DNA of 26,983 nucleotides from an uncultured Wenzhouxiangella sp. (GCA_937876395.1 CALEIM010000030.1:1-26983); one strand, 5' to 3'. Shown: positions 15,075-23,363, counted from the first letter of the stretch. Notes: generated from the letters alone by a model not told the origin. Numbers and translations are program-made.

Positions 15075-16266
15075 CGGTTGATTCCACTCGGCTACCGTCG
15101 CGAAGCCGCTCACTGGGGTGGGTGATGACTTTCTCGCCGGGGTCAAGACCTTCCAGGATTTGCGCCATGAGGCCGCTGGTTCGGCCCACCTCAACCGGGC
15201 GCAGCCGGGCCCGGTTTCGTTCAATGACAAACACCTGCCACTGGCCGTCGCGGCGGAACAGGGCGCTGGTCGGAGCCTGGATGACCTGTTCGCCGCGCCA
15301 GAGCAGAAATTCAGCCTCCACACGATAGCCCACCCCCAGGTGCCGCCAGGCCTGTTCGGGCTGGGCAAAGTCGATAATGACCGGCACGCGCTGCTCGTCC
15401 ACGCCGAGGGCTGAAACGCGGGTAAAACCGGCTGGTTCAACCCGCCGCACGAGCGCCTCCAGCACTTGATCACCACCCCAGCCGGTCAGGCGCACCGGCA
15501 TATCGGGGCGAACCCGGGTGGCCATCATCGACAGCAGATCGACCTGGACTTCCAGATCGTTCAGGTTGCCGACATCAAGCACCGGCTCACCGGCCCCGAT
15601 CGGGCCTTCGCAGCAGCGATGGCGAGTGAGCACGACGCCGCTGACCGGGGCGCGCATTTCGAGTTCGAGCTGCTCGTCCGGCGAGCGTTGGCCACCGGCG
15701 ATTTCGACCACGGCACGCGCGCTCTCGATCTCGTAGGCAGCCACGGTGACGGCGTGTTCAGCCGCCTGGGCTGCGGCCTGCTGGCGGTCACGGCTGGCCC
15801 GCGCGCGCTCCATTTCTGCGGTGGGAGCCAGGCCGCGCTGGTGCAGCTCGCGATAGCGTTCGTATTCGCTGGCGGCCAAGTCGGCATCGGCCCGGGCGGT
15901 GGCCAGATTGGCCTCAGCCGAATCGCGGCGGGCGCGGGCGGCGGCCAGATTTTCGCGCGCCTGCTCCAGGCTGCGCGCGTCGCTGCCCGGGGCGGGCAGC
16001 GGTTCCATGCGGAAAATCGCCTCTCCCAGCTCGACCTCATCGCCCGGCTCAACCTGCACGCGCTGCAGATAGCCGGCAATCGGAGCAGAAACCGTGTAAG
16101 TGTCGCGCAGTCGGGTACGGCCTTCTTCGCTGACCGACTCGATGAATTCAGCCGCCTGGATTGCAGCGCTGTTGACCGCGGTCGGCGAGGGCTTGAGCGC
16201 AATGATCAACAGAACCAGCAGGGCGGCGGCAATCAGCGGAAGTATCCAGCGACGTTTGGAATTCAT
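15067..16266 (-). CDS. Periplasmic adaptor (HlyD/MacA-like) of an ABC exporter
   Basis: The 399-residue product has an N-terminal signal-anchor (about 7-25, ILPLIAAALLVLLIIAL), then the first half of a lipoyl/barrel-sandwich (SVSEEGRTRLRDTYTVSAPIAGYL..V.VEPGDEVELGEAIFRM), a long alanine/arginine-rich coiled-coil hairpin (about 98-205), the second half of the lipoyl domain (MRAPVSGVVL), a beta-barrel domain and a C-terminal membrane-proximal domain. It is the fusion protein that links an inner-membrane ABC exporter to the outer membrane. The start lies five bases after the permease stop, confirming one operon (ATPase, permease, adaptor). Its last residues (STGR) are encoded where a broken mazF begins, so the natural C-terminus may have been altered by a rearrangement. 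Confidence 0.9.
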   Translation of the reverse strand: MNSKRRWILPLIAAALLVLLIIALKPSPTAVNSAAIQAAEFIESVSEEGRTRLRDTYTVSAPIAGYLQRVQVEPGDEVELGEAIFRMEPLPAPGSDARSLEQARENLAAARARRDSAEANLATARADADLAASEYERYRELHQRGLAPTAEMERARASRDRQQAAAQAAEHAVTVAAYEIESARAVVEIAGGQRSPDEQLELEMRAPVSGVVLTRHRCCEGPIGAGEPVLDVGNLNDLEVQVDLLSMMATRVRPDMPVRLTGWGGDQVLEALVRRVEPAGFTRVSALGVDEQRVPVIIDFAQPEQAWRHLGVGYRVEAEFLLWRGEQVIQAPTSALFRRDGQWQVFVIERNRARLRPVEVGRTSGLMAQILEGLDPGEKVITHPSERLRDGSRVESTGR

Positions 16267-16271
16267 AAGTG

Positions 16272-18644
16272 CTACTCGATGTTTTTCAGGGCCGATACCA
16301 TATCCAGCCGGGCCACCCTCCGGCCAATCAGGGTAACCGAAAGTGAGGCGGCCACGATCACGGCGGCGGTCGAAAAAGCCAGGGTCTGGTGGCTGATATG
16401 AAATGGAATGCGCATCATGTCCATGGCATAAGCGTAGCTCAGCAGCCAGGCAAAGCCGATGCCCAGAAGCCAGCCCAGCGGAATGGCGGCGAGGGTCAGC
16501 ACGGCGACTTCACCAACCAGTATCCCGGCAATCTGGCCTCGCCGGAAACCCAGCACGCGCAGCGTGGCCAGCTCGCGCTCACGCTCGGCAAAGCTGATGC
16601 GGACATTGTTGTAGACCAGCGCGAAGGTGATGGATGCGGCCAGCAGCAGCAGGATGCCCATCGTGGTCAGCACGGTATCCTGCATGTAGACACGCAGTCC
16701 GTCTTCGGCTTCGGAGATCAGGCCGATGCCGGCCACGCCAGGCGCTTCCCAGAGTTGTTCGACCAGCTCATCGCGTCGGTCGGGATCAATCGAAAGCCAG
16801 GCGCCGCTCAGGGCCGGGCCTTCGCGCATCAGATGATTGAGTGCGGCGGTTTGCATGTACGCACTGACGCCCAGCGGTTCATCAATGGTTCCGGCCAGGG
16901 CCATATCCACCTGGCGCTGGTGGCCTTCAAGCGCCTTGATGTTCAGGCTGTCGCCACGTTCAAGATTCAATTGCTCGGCGAGATAGCGAGTCAGAAACAA
17001 GCCCTCGGACGGCAGCCGGATGGTGTGTCCATCGCGATCAACCAGACCGCGCAGTTGCGGCTCGGCCGGCAGGCCGAGGATGGCACTGCGCTCGCTGATG
17101 TGACCATTGGAAAGTTCGACGGCGACATTGCGATACCCTTCCGCCCAGCGCACGCCGGGCAGGGCCATGAGTTCAGTGATCACCCGGGCCGAAGTCGGTT
17201 CGACGAAGCTGACATGCATATCCATTTTCATTACGTCGCGGTACTGGACATCCACCATGTTGCCGACCGCTCCAAACTGGAAATGCCCGACCAGCAGCAA
17301 GGCCCCCGACAGTGCAATGCCGGCAACGGTCAGGGTGGCCTTGAGCGGATGGCGTGACAGATGACGCAAGACCATGCGGGTGGTCTGGGCCAGCCAGCGA
17401 CCGGCCACCGAACGGTCAAACCAGCCTTGCCGAAAAACTGCCGGTGCCGGTGCCCGCATGGCCTGGGCCGGGGGCAGACTCACGGCCCGGTACACGGAGC
17501 GGAACGTGCCCAGGCCGGCTGCCAGCGCCGCGACCAGGACCGCCAGGGCAATGGCGCGCGGCTGAAGGCGGGTGATGGTTTCCGGGAAGCGGAAATATTC
17601 GGCGTACAGTTCGGCCATGTACTGCCCGGCAACGGCGCCCGCCGCCAGGCCAAGGGTCACGCCAACGGCGACGATCAGGCCGGTCAGCACGGCATAGTGT
17701 GCGGCCAGTTCGCCGTTGGAATAGCCAAAGGCCTTGAGCACGGCGATCTGCTGGCGCTGGGTGGTGACAATCCGGCCCATCAGTACGCTGAGCAGAAAGG
17801 CCGACACGCCCATGAAAATGCTCGGCAGAATCACTGCCATGACTTCCAGACTGCTGAGCTGTTCGCTGAGCATGCGATGCGACAGCACCAGATCGCGGTC
17901 ATGGGCACCCAGGCTTCCGTAGCGGGTCAGCACTTGGTCAATGCGATCGATGACGGCGTTTCTGTCGGCGCCAGCCTGAATGCTGGCGACCAGGCTGTTG
18001 AACGCACCGTCCATGTCGAAGGCTGTGCCCAGGGCGCGGCGATTCATCCACATGATGCCATAGCGCTGGTAGTCGGGCAGCAGATCGGTCGGCGCGATCT
18101 GGTAAATGAACTCCGGCGACAGGGCCACGCCGCTGATGCCAAGCTGTTGATAGCGTCCGCGAATGATCAAACGCAGTTCATCGCCGGCTTGCAGCCCATG
18201 TGCTTCGGCAAAAGGCTGGCTGATGACGATCTGATCCGAACGTCCGGATTCAGGCAGACTGCCGGACACCAGATGCAGGCGGTTGAGCAGCGGCTGGCGA
18301 CCGTCGGGAATGGACAGCAACTGACCGCGCACCGGATCATCAAAGCCGGGCACTTCCAGGCGCACCGGCGCAAGCACCCGGGTTTCGACCAGATTGATGC
18401 CCTCGATATCGCCCAGGGCGGAGATCAGGGATTCAGGCGCCCGGGTAACGCTGGCAAACAGGTCGGCAAACTGGTAGTCGGCGTAAAATTTCTCCTGGGA
18501 CAGGCGCACGCTGTCGAGCGAGGTAACCAGCAGAATCAGGGTCATGACCCCGGCTGCGATCACCACCGCGATGGCCGCGATCTGACCTTTCATGGCCCCC
18601 AGATCGCGCAGCAGCTTGCGGTTGAGAGTGGACAGCAGGCCCAT
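16272..18644 (-). CDS. FtsX-like ABC exporter permease
   Basis: The 790-residue product is an ABC permease of the MacB/LolE/FtsX type with duplicated FtsX domains: an N-terminal helix (GQIAAIAVVIAAGVMTLILLVTS), a large extracytoplasmic region, a first FtsX block (about 270-390, including the TQRQQIAVLKAFGYSNGEL coupling segment), a second helix near 435-455 and second periplasmic region, and a C-terminal FtsX block (about 660-780, ERERELATLRVLGFRRGQI). This double-FtsX form is used for export or extraction of lipids, lipoproteins, peptides or drugs from the membrane. The start is seven bases after the ATPase stop and the stop is five bases before the adaptor start. Substrate is not evident from the sequence. 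Confidence 0.92.
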   Translation of the reverse strand: MGLLSTLNRKLLRDLGAMKGQIAAIAVVIAAGVMTLILLVTSLDSVRLSQEKFYADYQFADLFASVTRAPESLISALGDIEGINLVETRVLAPVRLEVPGFDDPVRGQLLSIPDGRQPLLNRLHLVSGSLPESGRSDQIVISQPFAEAHGLQAGDELRLIIRGRYQQLGISGVALSPEFIYQIAPTDLLPDYQRYGIMWMNRRALGTAFDMDGAFNSLVASIQAGADRNAVIDRIDQVLTRYGSLGAHDRDLVLSHRMLSEQLSSLEVMAVILPSIFMGVSAFLLSVLMGRIVTTQRQQIAVLKAFGYSNGELAAHYAVLTGLIVAVGVTLGLAAGAVAGQYMAELYAEYFRFPETITRLQPRAIALAVLVAALAAGLGTFRSVYRAVSLPPAQAMRAPAPAVFRQGWFDRSVAGRWLAQTTRMVLRHLSRHPLKATLTVAGIALSGALLLVGHFQFGAVGNMVDVQYRDVMKMDMHVSFVEPTSARVITELMALPGVRWAEGYRNVAVELSNGHISERSAILGLPAEPQLRGLVDRDGHTIRLPSEGLFLTRYLAEQLNLERGDSLNIKALEGHQRQVDMALAGTIDEPLGVSAYMQTAALNHLMREGPALSGAWLSIDPDRRDELVEQLWEAPGVAGIGLISEAEDGLRVYMQDTVLTTMGILLLLAASITFALVYNNVRISFAERERELATLRVLGFRRGQIAGILVGEVAVLTLAAIPLGWLLGIGFAWLLSYAYAMDMMRIPFHISHQTLAFSTAAVIVAASLSVTLIGRRVARLDMVSALKNIE

Positions 18645-18651
18645 GCCGCCG

Positions 18652-19380
18652 CTACCAGCTCAAATCGGCCGGATCGGCACGTCGGGTATTGATGTGCTCT
18701 TCATCAATCCGGCCATCCTTCAGGCGAATGACCCGATCAGCCATCTGACCAATGACCTCGTTATGAGTGATCACCGCCGTGGTCGTGCCCAGCTCCTGGT
18801 TGATCTGCTCAATGACCTGCAATACCCGAATGCCGGTCTTTGAATCCAGCGCGCCGGTGGGCTCATCGCACAGCAGCACGGCGGGACGCTTGGCCACGGC
18901 GCGCGCAATCGCCACGCGCTGCTGCTCGCCGCCGGAAAGCTGGGACGGAAAATGATCCATGCGATCAGCCAGGCCGACCAGTTCCAGCGCCTGTTCCGGC
19001 GGCATCGGGCTGGCCGCGATTTCGGTGACGATGGCCACGTTCTCGCGCGCCGTCAGCGAGGGAATCATATTGTAGAACTGAAACACGAAGCCGACGTGGT
19101 CGCGGCGAAAGCGGGTCAGCTCGCGATCCGTTGCCTGGCTCAGATCCCGGCCCCGATAAATCAACTGCCCGGCGGTGGCCACGTCCAGGCCGCCAAGGAT
19201 ATTGAGCAGGGTGGATTTTCCCGAGCCCGATGCACCGAGCATCACCATCAGCTCACCGGCCAGCAAATCCAGGTCCACTCCGCGCAGGGCGTGAATCTCG
19301 ACATCGCCCATCCGGTAAACCTTGGTCAGGCCGCGCGCATGGAAAACAACCTCCGCTGCTGCGGTTTCTTTCCTTTCCAA
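18652..19380 (-). CDS. ABC exporter ATPase, MacB/LolD-like
   Basis: The 242-residue product shows a complete nucleotide-binding domain: Walker A GASGSGKST, the Q-loop region FVFQFYNMIPSLTARENV, the signature LSGGEQQR, Walker B AVLLCDEPTGALD and the switch His (VITHN). LPSLTA-like and GALD residues are typical of the MacB/LolD exporter branch. The start is read as TTG at 19380 because the reading frame has no earlier ATG near the conserved N-terminus and GGGAG lies six bases upstream. It is the first gene of a minus-strand operon with permease and adaptor; the enzyme powers the permease at the inner face of the membrane. The promoter must lie in the interval up to 19745. Confidence 0.93.
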   Translation of the reverse strand: MERKETAAAEVVFHARGLTKVYRMGDVEIHALRGVDLDLLAGELMVMLGASGSGKSTLLNILGGLDVATAGQLIYRGRDLSQATDRELTRFRRDHVGFVFQFYNMIPSLTARENVAIVTEIAASPMPPEQALELVGLADRMDHFPSQLSGGEQQRVAIARAVAKRPAVLLCDEPTGALDSKTGIRVLQVIEQINQELGTTTAVITHNEVIGQMADRVIRLKDGRIDEEHINTRRADPADLSW

Positions 19381-19745
19381 TACCGTCTCCCGGAAGCGTC
19401 TCTTTCACCACAATAGCGGATTTTTTCGAGCTTGGCGGACCAGATTTCGGCTGGAGTCCGTCTATCCAGGCTCTGGTACGGGCGCACGGCGTCCCCTGAG
19501 CGCGCCACTCTGAAAGGCGTCGTCGACCCGGTATTCTTGGATTTCGGCAAACAGGGCGCATATACTTGCCGTACGCAGGCTGCTGACTTGCCCCGCTTGC
19601 ATGTGGCATTTGCTGCCGGGGTGATGTTGTTCAGATGAGCCAGACCCTGGATTGGCCCAGCGTTCGGTCTGGTCTGCTGCATCAAGTGGCCCACGGCTTT
19701 CCGGTTCGTCCGGCCTGCGCATCCAACCCTTTACAGGAGCCCCTC
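19381..19745. other. Divergent intergenic region with transposase remnant
   Basis: This 365-base stretch separates the exporter operon from the yceI-like gene. Its left half contains a decayed IS3-type transposase end (separate entry). The rest carries no credible gene; it should hold the promoters of both flanking units, but no box with good spacing stands out. AGGAG at 19735-19739 is the ribosome site of the gene at 19746. Confidence 0.5.
19419..19493 (-). pseudogene. Remnant of an IS3-family transposase C-terminus
   Basis: On the minus strand the frame reads DAVRPYQSLDRRTPAEIW followed by SAKLEKI. The RPYQSL..RTPAEIW segment is the hallmark end of the DDE integrase-core transposases of IS3-type elements (usual form RPHQSLGYRTPAEVW). 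No intact transposase precedes it; the adjacent upstream sequence appears shifted into another frame. No terminal inverted repeats were recognised. It is a fossil of an insertion, not an active element. Confidence 0.65.
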
Positions 19746-20369
19746 ATGAACCATTACAGCTTCCGCACCCTGTCCCTTGCCACTGCCCTGTCCGTGTTTG
19801 CCGCCTGCGCCGTCGCCGCACCGACCACCTTCACCATGGACCCCAACCACACCACCGTGGCTGCCAAGTGGAACCATTTTGGCTACTCCAATCCGGTCAT
19901 TCTGTTCGGCGACGTTGATGGCAGCATTGTTTATGATGCCGACAACGTGTCCGCCTCCAGCGTTGAGGTGACCTTGCCGCTGTCCGGTCTGGAATCCAAT
20001 GTGCAGAATTTCAACGACCACCTGCTCAGCGACGACTTTTTCGATGCTGCGCAGTTCCCCGAAGCCACCTATCGCAGCACCTCGGTGGAATCGGCAGGCG
20101 AGGACAAGCTGAAAATCACCGGTGAGCTGACCATCAAGGGTATTACCAAAGAGGTGGTGCTGGACGCGACCATCAACCAGATCACCCCCCACCCGATGAG
20201 CGACAAGCTGACCGCCGGCTTTGACGCCAAGGCCACCATCATGCGCAGCGACTTCGATCTGGGCATGTTCGTGCCCCATGTGGCCGATGAGGTCGAGTTG
20301 CACATCACCACCGAGGCGCCAGTCGCCGAAACCACCGAAGCGTCTGCTTCTGAGGCCGACGAGAGCTGA
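19746..20369 (+). CDS. YceI family periplasmic protein
   Basis: The 207-residue product has a Sec signal peptide (cleaved near residue 24, AVAAPTTF) and the YceI lipocalin-like fold: FTMDPNHTTVAAKWNHFGYSNPVILFGDVDGSI, V.LPLSGLESNVQNFNDHLLSDDFFDAAQFPEATY, ITGELTIKGITKEVVLDATI and the IMRSDFDLG motif. YceI proteins bind isoprenoid-like lipids in the periplasm; some are linked to stress or respiration. The start at 19746 follows AGGAG by six bases and gives a proper signal peptide, unlike a longer in-frame extension from 19635. The C-terminus carries an acidic tail (TTEASASEADES). A hairpin follows the stop. Confidence 0.92.
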   Translation: MNHYSFRTLSLATALSVFAACAVAAPTTFTMDPNHTTVAAKWNHFGYSNPVILFGDVDGSIVYDADNVSASSVEVTLPLSGLESNVQNFNDHLLSDDFFDAAQFPEATYRSTSVESAGEDKLKITGELTIKGITKEVVLDATINQITPHPMSDKLTAGFDAKATIMRSDFDLGMFVPHVADEVELHITTEAPVAETTEASASEADES

Positions 20370-20376
20370 TCTCACG

Positions 20377-20401
20377 CGGCCGGCGGGCATCCTGCCGGCC
20401 G
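20377..20401 (+). terminator. Hairpin after the yceI-like gene
   Basis: CGGCCGGC (20377-20384) pairs with GCCGGCCG (20394-20401); inner G-C and G-U pairs extend this to about 11 pairs with a three-base loop. It begins seven bases after the stop. No T tract follows, so it may be a partial terminator or an RNA-stabilising structure between cotranscribed genes. Confidence 0.5.
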
Positions 20402-20456
20402 TACCTCAGGCCGCTGTCCCGATGGCATTAGTAAAATCAAATTTCCGGAGGAACGC

Positions 20457-21449
20457 ATGATCAAGTTTTGGAATTGCATCCTGACCGCGCTGCTGGCGCT
20501 TGGTTTGAGCGCGCCTGGCGCTGCCGACGAGCCGCTGGAAGTCTCCATGGAAATTGAAGAGTGGGATGTGCCCTACGACGAGCCGCGCACGCGCGATCCG
20601 TGGGTTGGCGGCGAAGATAAAATCTGGTTTGTTGGCCAGCGCACCCACTTTGTCGGCCGCTTTACCCCATCAACCGGCGAATTCGAGCGCTTTGATCTTG
20701 ACGACGGGGCCGGTCCGCATACCGTCATTGCCAATCAGCACGGCGTCTGGTATGCCGGCAATCGGGCCGCTCACCTTGGCCGGCTTGACCCGGAAACCGG
20801 AGAGCTGGAAAAATTTTATCCACCCGGTGACGGCCCGCGCGATGTCCACACCCTGGCTTCAACCAGCGACGGCCGGATCTGGTTTACCGAACAGGGCGGC
20901 AATCGTGTTGGCCTGTTCAACCCCGAAGATCAATCATTCCAGATGCACGAGCTGTCGACTGAACGGGCTCGCCCCTACGGCATCGTGGTGCATGATGACC
21001 AGCCATGGGCGGTCACCCTGGGCACCAACCAGTTGTTGACCGTCGTCGACGGCGAGTTCAGCGAAATCGAGCTGCCGCGGGAAGAATCGCGCAGCCGGCG
21101 TCTGGCTATCGCCAGCAATGGCCAGGTCTGGTACGCCGATTATGCCAACGGCTACGTTGGTCGCTACGACCCGGCCAACGGTGAGATCAGCGAATGGCCC
21201 GCACCCTCGACCGACCAGTCCGCCCCATACGCGGTGGCTATGGACGCCAACGACGTATTCTGGATTGTCGAAACCGGCGTTGAGCCGAACGTGTTTGTCG
21301 GCTTTGACACCAACGACTATCGCTGGAGTGAGGCATTCCCCGTACCCGGCGGCGCCGGCACCGTGCGCCACATGGTCTACGACGCGGATAGCCACTCGAT
21401 CTGGTTCGGCACCGATCGCACTACCATCGGCCAGGCGCGGATCAAATAA
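20457..21449 (+). CDS. Secreted Vgb-like (virginiamycin B lyase-type) beta-propeller protein
   Basis: The 330-residue product has a signal peptide (about 1-23, LLALGLSAPGAAD) and a chain of propeller blades that each end in a similar phrase: FVGRFTPSTGEFERF, HLGRLDPETGELEKF, RVGLFNPEDQSFQMHEL, YVGRYDPANGEISEW, with 'DGRIWFTE' and 'NGQVWYAD' strands between. This is the streptogramin lyase (COG4257) fold. True Vgb linearises streptogramin B antibiotics in the cytoplasm; most secreted homologues have no proven activity, so resistance should not be assumed. GGAGG lies directly upstream of the ATG. It is followed after 14 bases by the CxxCH gene, likely in the same operon. Confidence 0.85.
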   Translation: MIKFWNCILTALLALGLSAPGAADEPLEVSMEIEEWDVPYDEPRTRDPWVGGEDKIWFVGQRTHFVGRFTPSTGEFERFDLDDGAGPHTVIANQHGVWYAGNRAAHLGRLDPETGELEKFYPPGDGPRDVHTLASTSDGRIWFTEQGGNRVGLFNPEDQSFQMHELSTERARPYGIVVHDDQPWAVTLGTNQLLTVVDGEFSEIELPREESRSRRLAIASNGQVWYADYANGYVGRYDPANGEISEWPAPSTDQSAPYAVAMDANDVFWIVETGVEPNVFVGFDTNDYRWSEAFPVPGGAGTVRHMVYDADSHSIWFGTDRTTIGQARIK

Positions 21450-21463
21450 AAGTTGCCCTGAAC

Positions 21464-22018
21464 TTGTTACGCGCGCTGACAGCCGCTCTGATTATGGCCA
21501 CCGCCGGCCCGGCGGTGGCCTTCCCTGAAGGTGCCGACCCCGGCCATACCGGCCTTGACGAACAGCCCGACTGCGGCAGTTGCCATTACCTCGGCCCGCC
21601 CAGCGATCCGCACAGCGGCCTGGCATTTGTTTCCCTGCCCGAGACCGTCGCAGCCGGCCAGACGGTCGAATTCGTGCTCCGCGTGCGCGATCCGGCAGCC
21701 GCCGTCGGTGGGTTCCAGTTGACGGCCGCGGCCGTCAATCAGGCCGCTGGCCGTTTTCTGGCCGGCAAGGATCAGCACATCGACACCCAGAGCGACCGCC
21801 AGTACCTGGGCCACAGCCGACCTGAGGGTTCACAGCCCGACACCAGAAAAAATGGCGGCCGAATCATCGAATGGTCAATCCGCTGGCAAGCTCCCTCCGA
21901 ACCCGGCCCGGTTCGCCTGGCAGCCGCGGCTGTCGCCGCCGACGGCGATGCCTCGGCATTGGGTGACAACAGCTACCGGCACGAACAAGTCGTTACTGTC
22001 ATAGAGCCCGATCAATAA
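21464..22018 (+). CDS. Secreted CxxCH protein, choice-of-anchor-V-like
   Basis: The 184-residue product starts at TTG 21464 (no ATG gives a full signal peptide), with a signal peptide ending near AVAF (residue 19-20). Soon after come GHTGLDEQPDCGSCH, a single c-type heme site at residues 37-41, and a beta-rich domain (LPETVAAGQTVEFVLRV, VGGFQLTAAA, IIEWSIRWQAP, VRLAAAAVAAD). The layout GHTG...C..CH followed by a sandwich resembles choice-of-anchor-V proteins. It lies 14 bases after the propeller gene, without a clear ribosome site, so its translation may depend on the upstream gene. Function is unknown; electron transfer in the periplasm is possible if heme is attached. Confidence 0.78.
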   Translation: MLRALTAALIMATAGPAVAFPEGADPGHTGLDEQPDCGSCHYLGPPSDPHSGLAFVSLPETVAAGQTVEFVLRVRDPAAAVGGFQLTAAAVNQAAGRFLAGKDQHIDTQSDRQYLGHSRPEGSQPDTRKNGGRIIEWSIRWQAPSEPGPVRLAAAAVAADGDASALGDNSYRHEQVVTVIEPDQ

Positions 22019-22037
22019 TTGAGACGCAGCTCAGAAG

Positions 22038-22556
22038 TCAGACCCCAAATCCTTCCATGTTGGCAAACAGGCAGACTTTCAGATCGCGTGCGCTGTAGAT
22101 TTCCTTGCCATCGACCTCAACCCGGCCATCGGCCACCCCCATGCTCAGGCCGCGCTTGATCACGCGCTTGATGTCCAGGTGGTAGCGGACCCGTTGGTTA
22201 TTCGGCAAAACCTGGCCGAAAAACTTGACTTGACCAACCCCCAGTGCTCGTCCCCGACCGCTGGCGCCGTCCCAGGCCAGGTAAAAACCGACCAGTTGCC
22301 ACAGCGCATCCAGACCCAGACAACCGGGCATGACCGGATCATTTTTGAAGTGGCAGTCAAAGAACCATAGATCGGGCCTGATGTCGAGCTCGGCGATGAT
22401 CTCGCCTTTGTCGTAGGCGCCGCCGCTGTCGCTGATTCGGGTAATCCTGTCCAGCATCAGCATCTTGTCAACCGGCAGGCGCATATGGCCCTCAAACAGT
22501 TCCCCACGCCCGCAAGCTTCCAGCGCCTCTCGGTCAAATCTCTCCGTTCGACTCAT
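22038..22556 (-). CDS. fabA: 3-hydroxydecanoyl-ACP dehydratase/isomerase
   Basis: FabA dehydrates 3-hydroxyacyl-ACP and isomerises trans-2- to cis-3-decenoyl-ACP, the branch point for unsaturated fatty acids. The 172-residue product is full length. The catalytic His is in FFDCHFKNDPVMPGCLG (H69) and the catalytic Asp in GLDALWQLVGFYL (D83); the N-terminus has RLPVDKMLMLDRI and the C-terminus KKVI-like RVIKRG..MGVADG.V.VDG. fabB is normally its neighbour in many gammaproteobacteria but none is seen here, because the left neighbour is the convergent CxxCH gene. A TTGACA box is seen upstream on the minus strand. Confidence 0.97.
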   Translation of the reverse strand: MSRTERFDREALEACGRGELFEGHMRLPVDKMLMLDRITRISDSGGAYDKGEIIAELDIRPDLWFFDCHFKNDPVMPGCLGLDALWQLVGFYLAWDGASGRGRALGVGQVKFFGQVLPNNQRVRYHLDIKRVIKRGLSMGVADGRVEVDGKEIYSARDLKVCLFANMEGFGV

Positions 22557-22575
22557 CGAAAAAGTGTCCGTTTTG

Positions 22576-22604
22576 ATCGGATGCCAAGTGTACGCCCTGT
22601 CAAG
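22576..22604 (-). promoter_or_regulatory. Putative fabA promoter with a FadR-like half palindrome
   Basis: On the minus strand TTGACA (22604-22599) is a perfect -35 box; a weak -10 (TCCGAT) follows at 17 bases. The -35 overlaps CCTGGTCTTGACAGG (22610-22596), which resembles the FadR operator core (CTGGTC.GACCAG) with one extra base. FadR activation of fabA is known in E. coli; here it is only a resemblance. Confidence 0.3.
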
Positions 22605-22633
22605 ACCAGGTTATTTGACAGACGACAGGTATT

Positions 22634-22661
22634 CGTCATTCCAGCGAAAGCCGAAATTCAG
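22634..22661. repeat. Degenerate copy of the GTCATTCC..CGAAAGC..GAAT-type intergenic repeat
   Basis: CGTCATTCCAGCGAAAGC followed by CGAAATTCAG resembles the widespread proteobacterial intergenic repeat that, when translated, reads VIPAKAGIQ; here it reads VIPAKAEIQ. Only one copy is in the window, so repeat status rests on recall. Confidence 0.45.
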
Positions 22662-22831
22662 AGCGGGCGTGACGTTCCAGGATGTCGAGCAGTTCGTTGG
22701 CTCGCGTCTGCAGGGCGCGATAGCCCGCCTCCCACCGGCTGGAACTGAAGCCGGGTCGGGGCCGTATCTGTCATGCGCTTCGGCCATTGATGATGCCGAG
22801 CCCTTAGTGACCGCAACACAAGGAGTCAATC

Positions 22832-23341
22832 ATGAAGCCATTGACCATACTGTTAGTTTCGAGCGTGCTGATTTCCGGTACTGCAATGGGCCAGAACGAC
22901 CGTCATGACGAGGTTCAGGACAGCATGCTGACAACTTTGCCGGCCCAGGCTGTTTCGGTTGGCAGTCTGATAGGCAGTAATGTATTGAGCCGTGCCGACC
23001 AGGAACCGATTGGCGAAGTCAAGGATATTGTGATCAATCGCGAAGGCAGGCCGGTGGCGGTTATTGTCGCGACCGGCGGTTTTCTCGGCATGGGCGATAA
23101 AAATGTGGCCCTCGGCTGGAGTCACGTTGATGTGATGCCATACGATGAGAACGGTTATGTTGTTCGCCGCGACCCGGTCGAAGGGCAGCCTGCCGAGGTC
23201 GCAATCAGTACACGAGAGCATCACCAGAGCACGCATGATCGTGACTGGGGTCCGGATGACTACGTTCTGGTCGTGAACGTGTCACAAGAAGTGCTGGAAG
23301 ACGCGCCCGAATTTGACAGCGAAGACTGGGACATGCGCTGA
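22832..23341 (+). CDS. Secreted PRC-barrel domain protein
   Basis: The 169-residue product has a signal peptide (1-20, ISGTAMG|QND) and a PRC-barrel domain starting at AVSVGSLIGSNVLSRADQEPIGEVKDIVINREGRPVAVIVATGGFLGMGDKNVALGWSHVDVM, the usual form of the H-subunit-like beta barrel. The C-terminal part is acidic (EDAPEFDSEDWD). AAGGAG precedes the ATG by a good spacing. PRC-barrel proteins with signal peptides are common stress or envelope proteins of unknown role in proteobacteria. The gene is divergent from fabA and convergent with the following membrane protein. Confidence 0.88.
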   Translation: MKPLTILLVSSVLISGTAMGQNDRHDEVQDSMLTTLPAQAVSVGSLIGSNVLSRADQEPIGEVKDIVINREGRPVAVIVATGGFLGMGDKNVALGWSHVDVMPYDENGYVVRRDPVEGQPAEVAISTREHHQSTHDRDWGPDDYVLVVNVSQEVLEDAPEFDSEDWDMR

Positions 23342-23363
23342 TCCAGCCTGATCCGATTTTACG

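Noticed and set aside
15466..16401. 311-residue plus-strand frame opposite the adaptor gene
   Set aside because: Shadow of the adaptor coding strand; no recognisable motif.
17361..18692. 443-residue open frame on the plus strand opposite the FtsX-like permease
   Set aside because: It is antisense to a clearly recognisable permease, rich in Gln/His/Arg as expected of GC-rich shadow frames, with no family resemblance or ribosome site.
20457..21449. Calling the Vgb-like protein a streptogramin resistance gene
   Set aside because: The protein is exported and sits with a heme-site protein; the propeller fold alone does not establish lyase activity.
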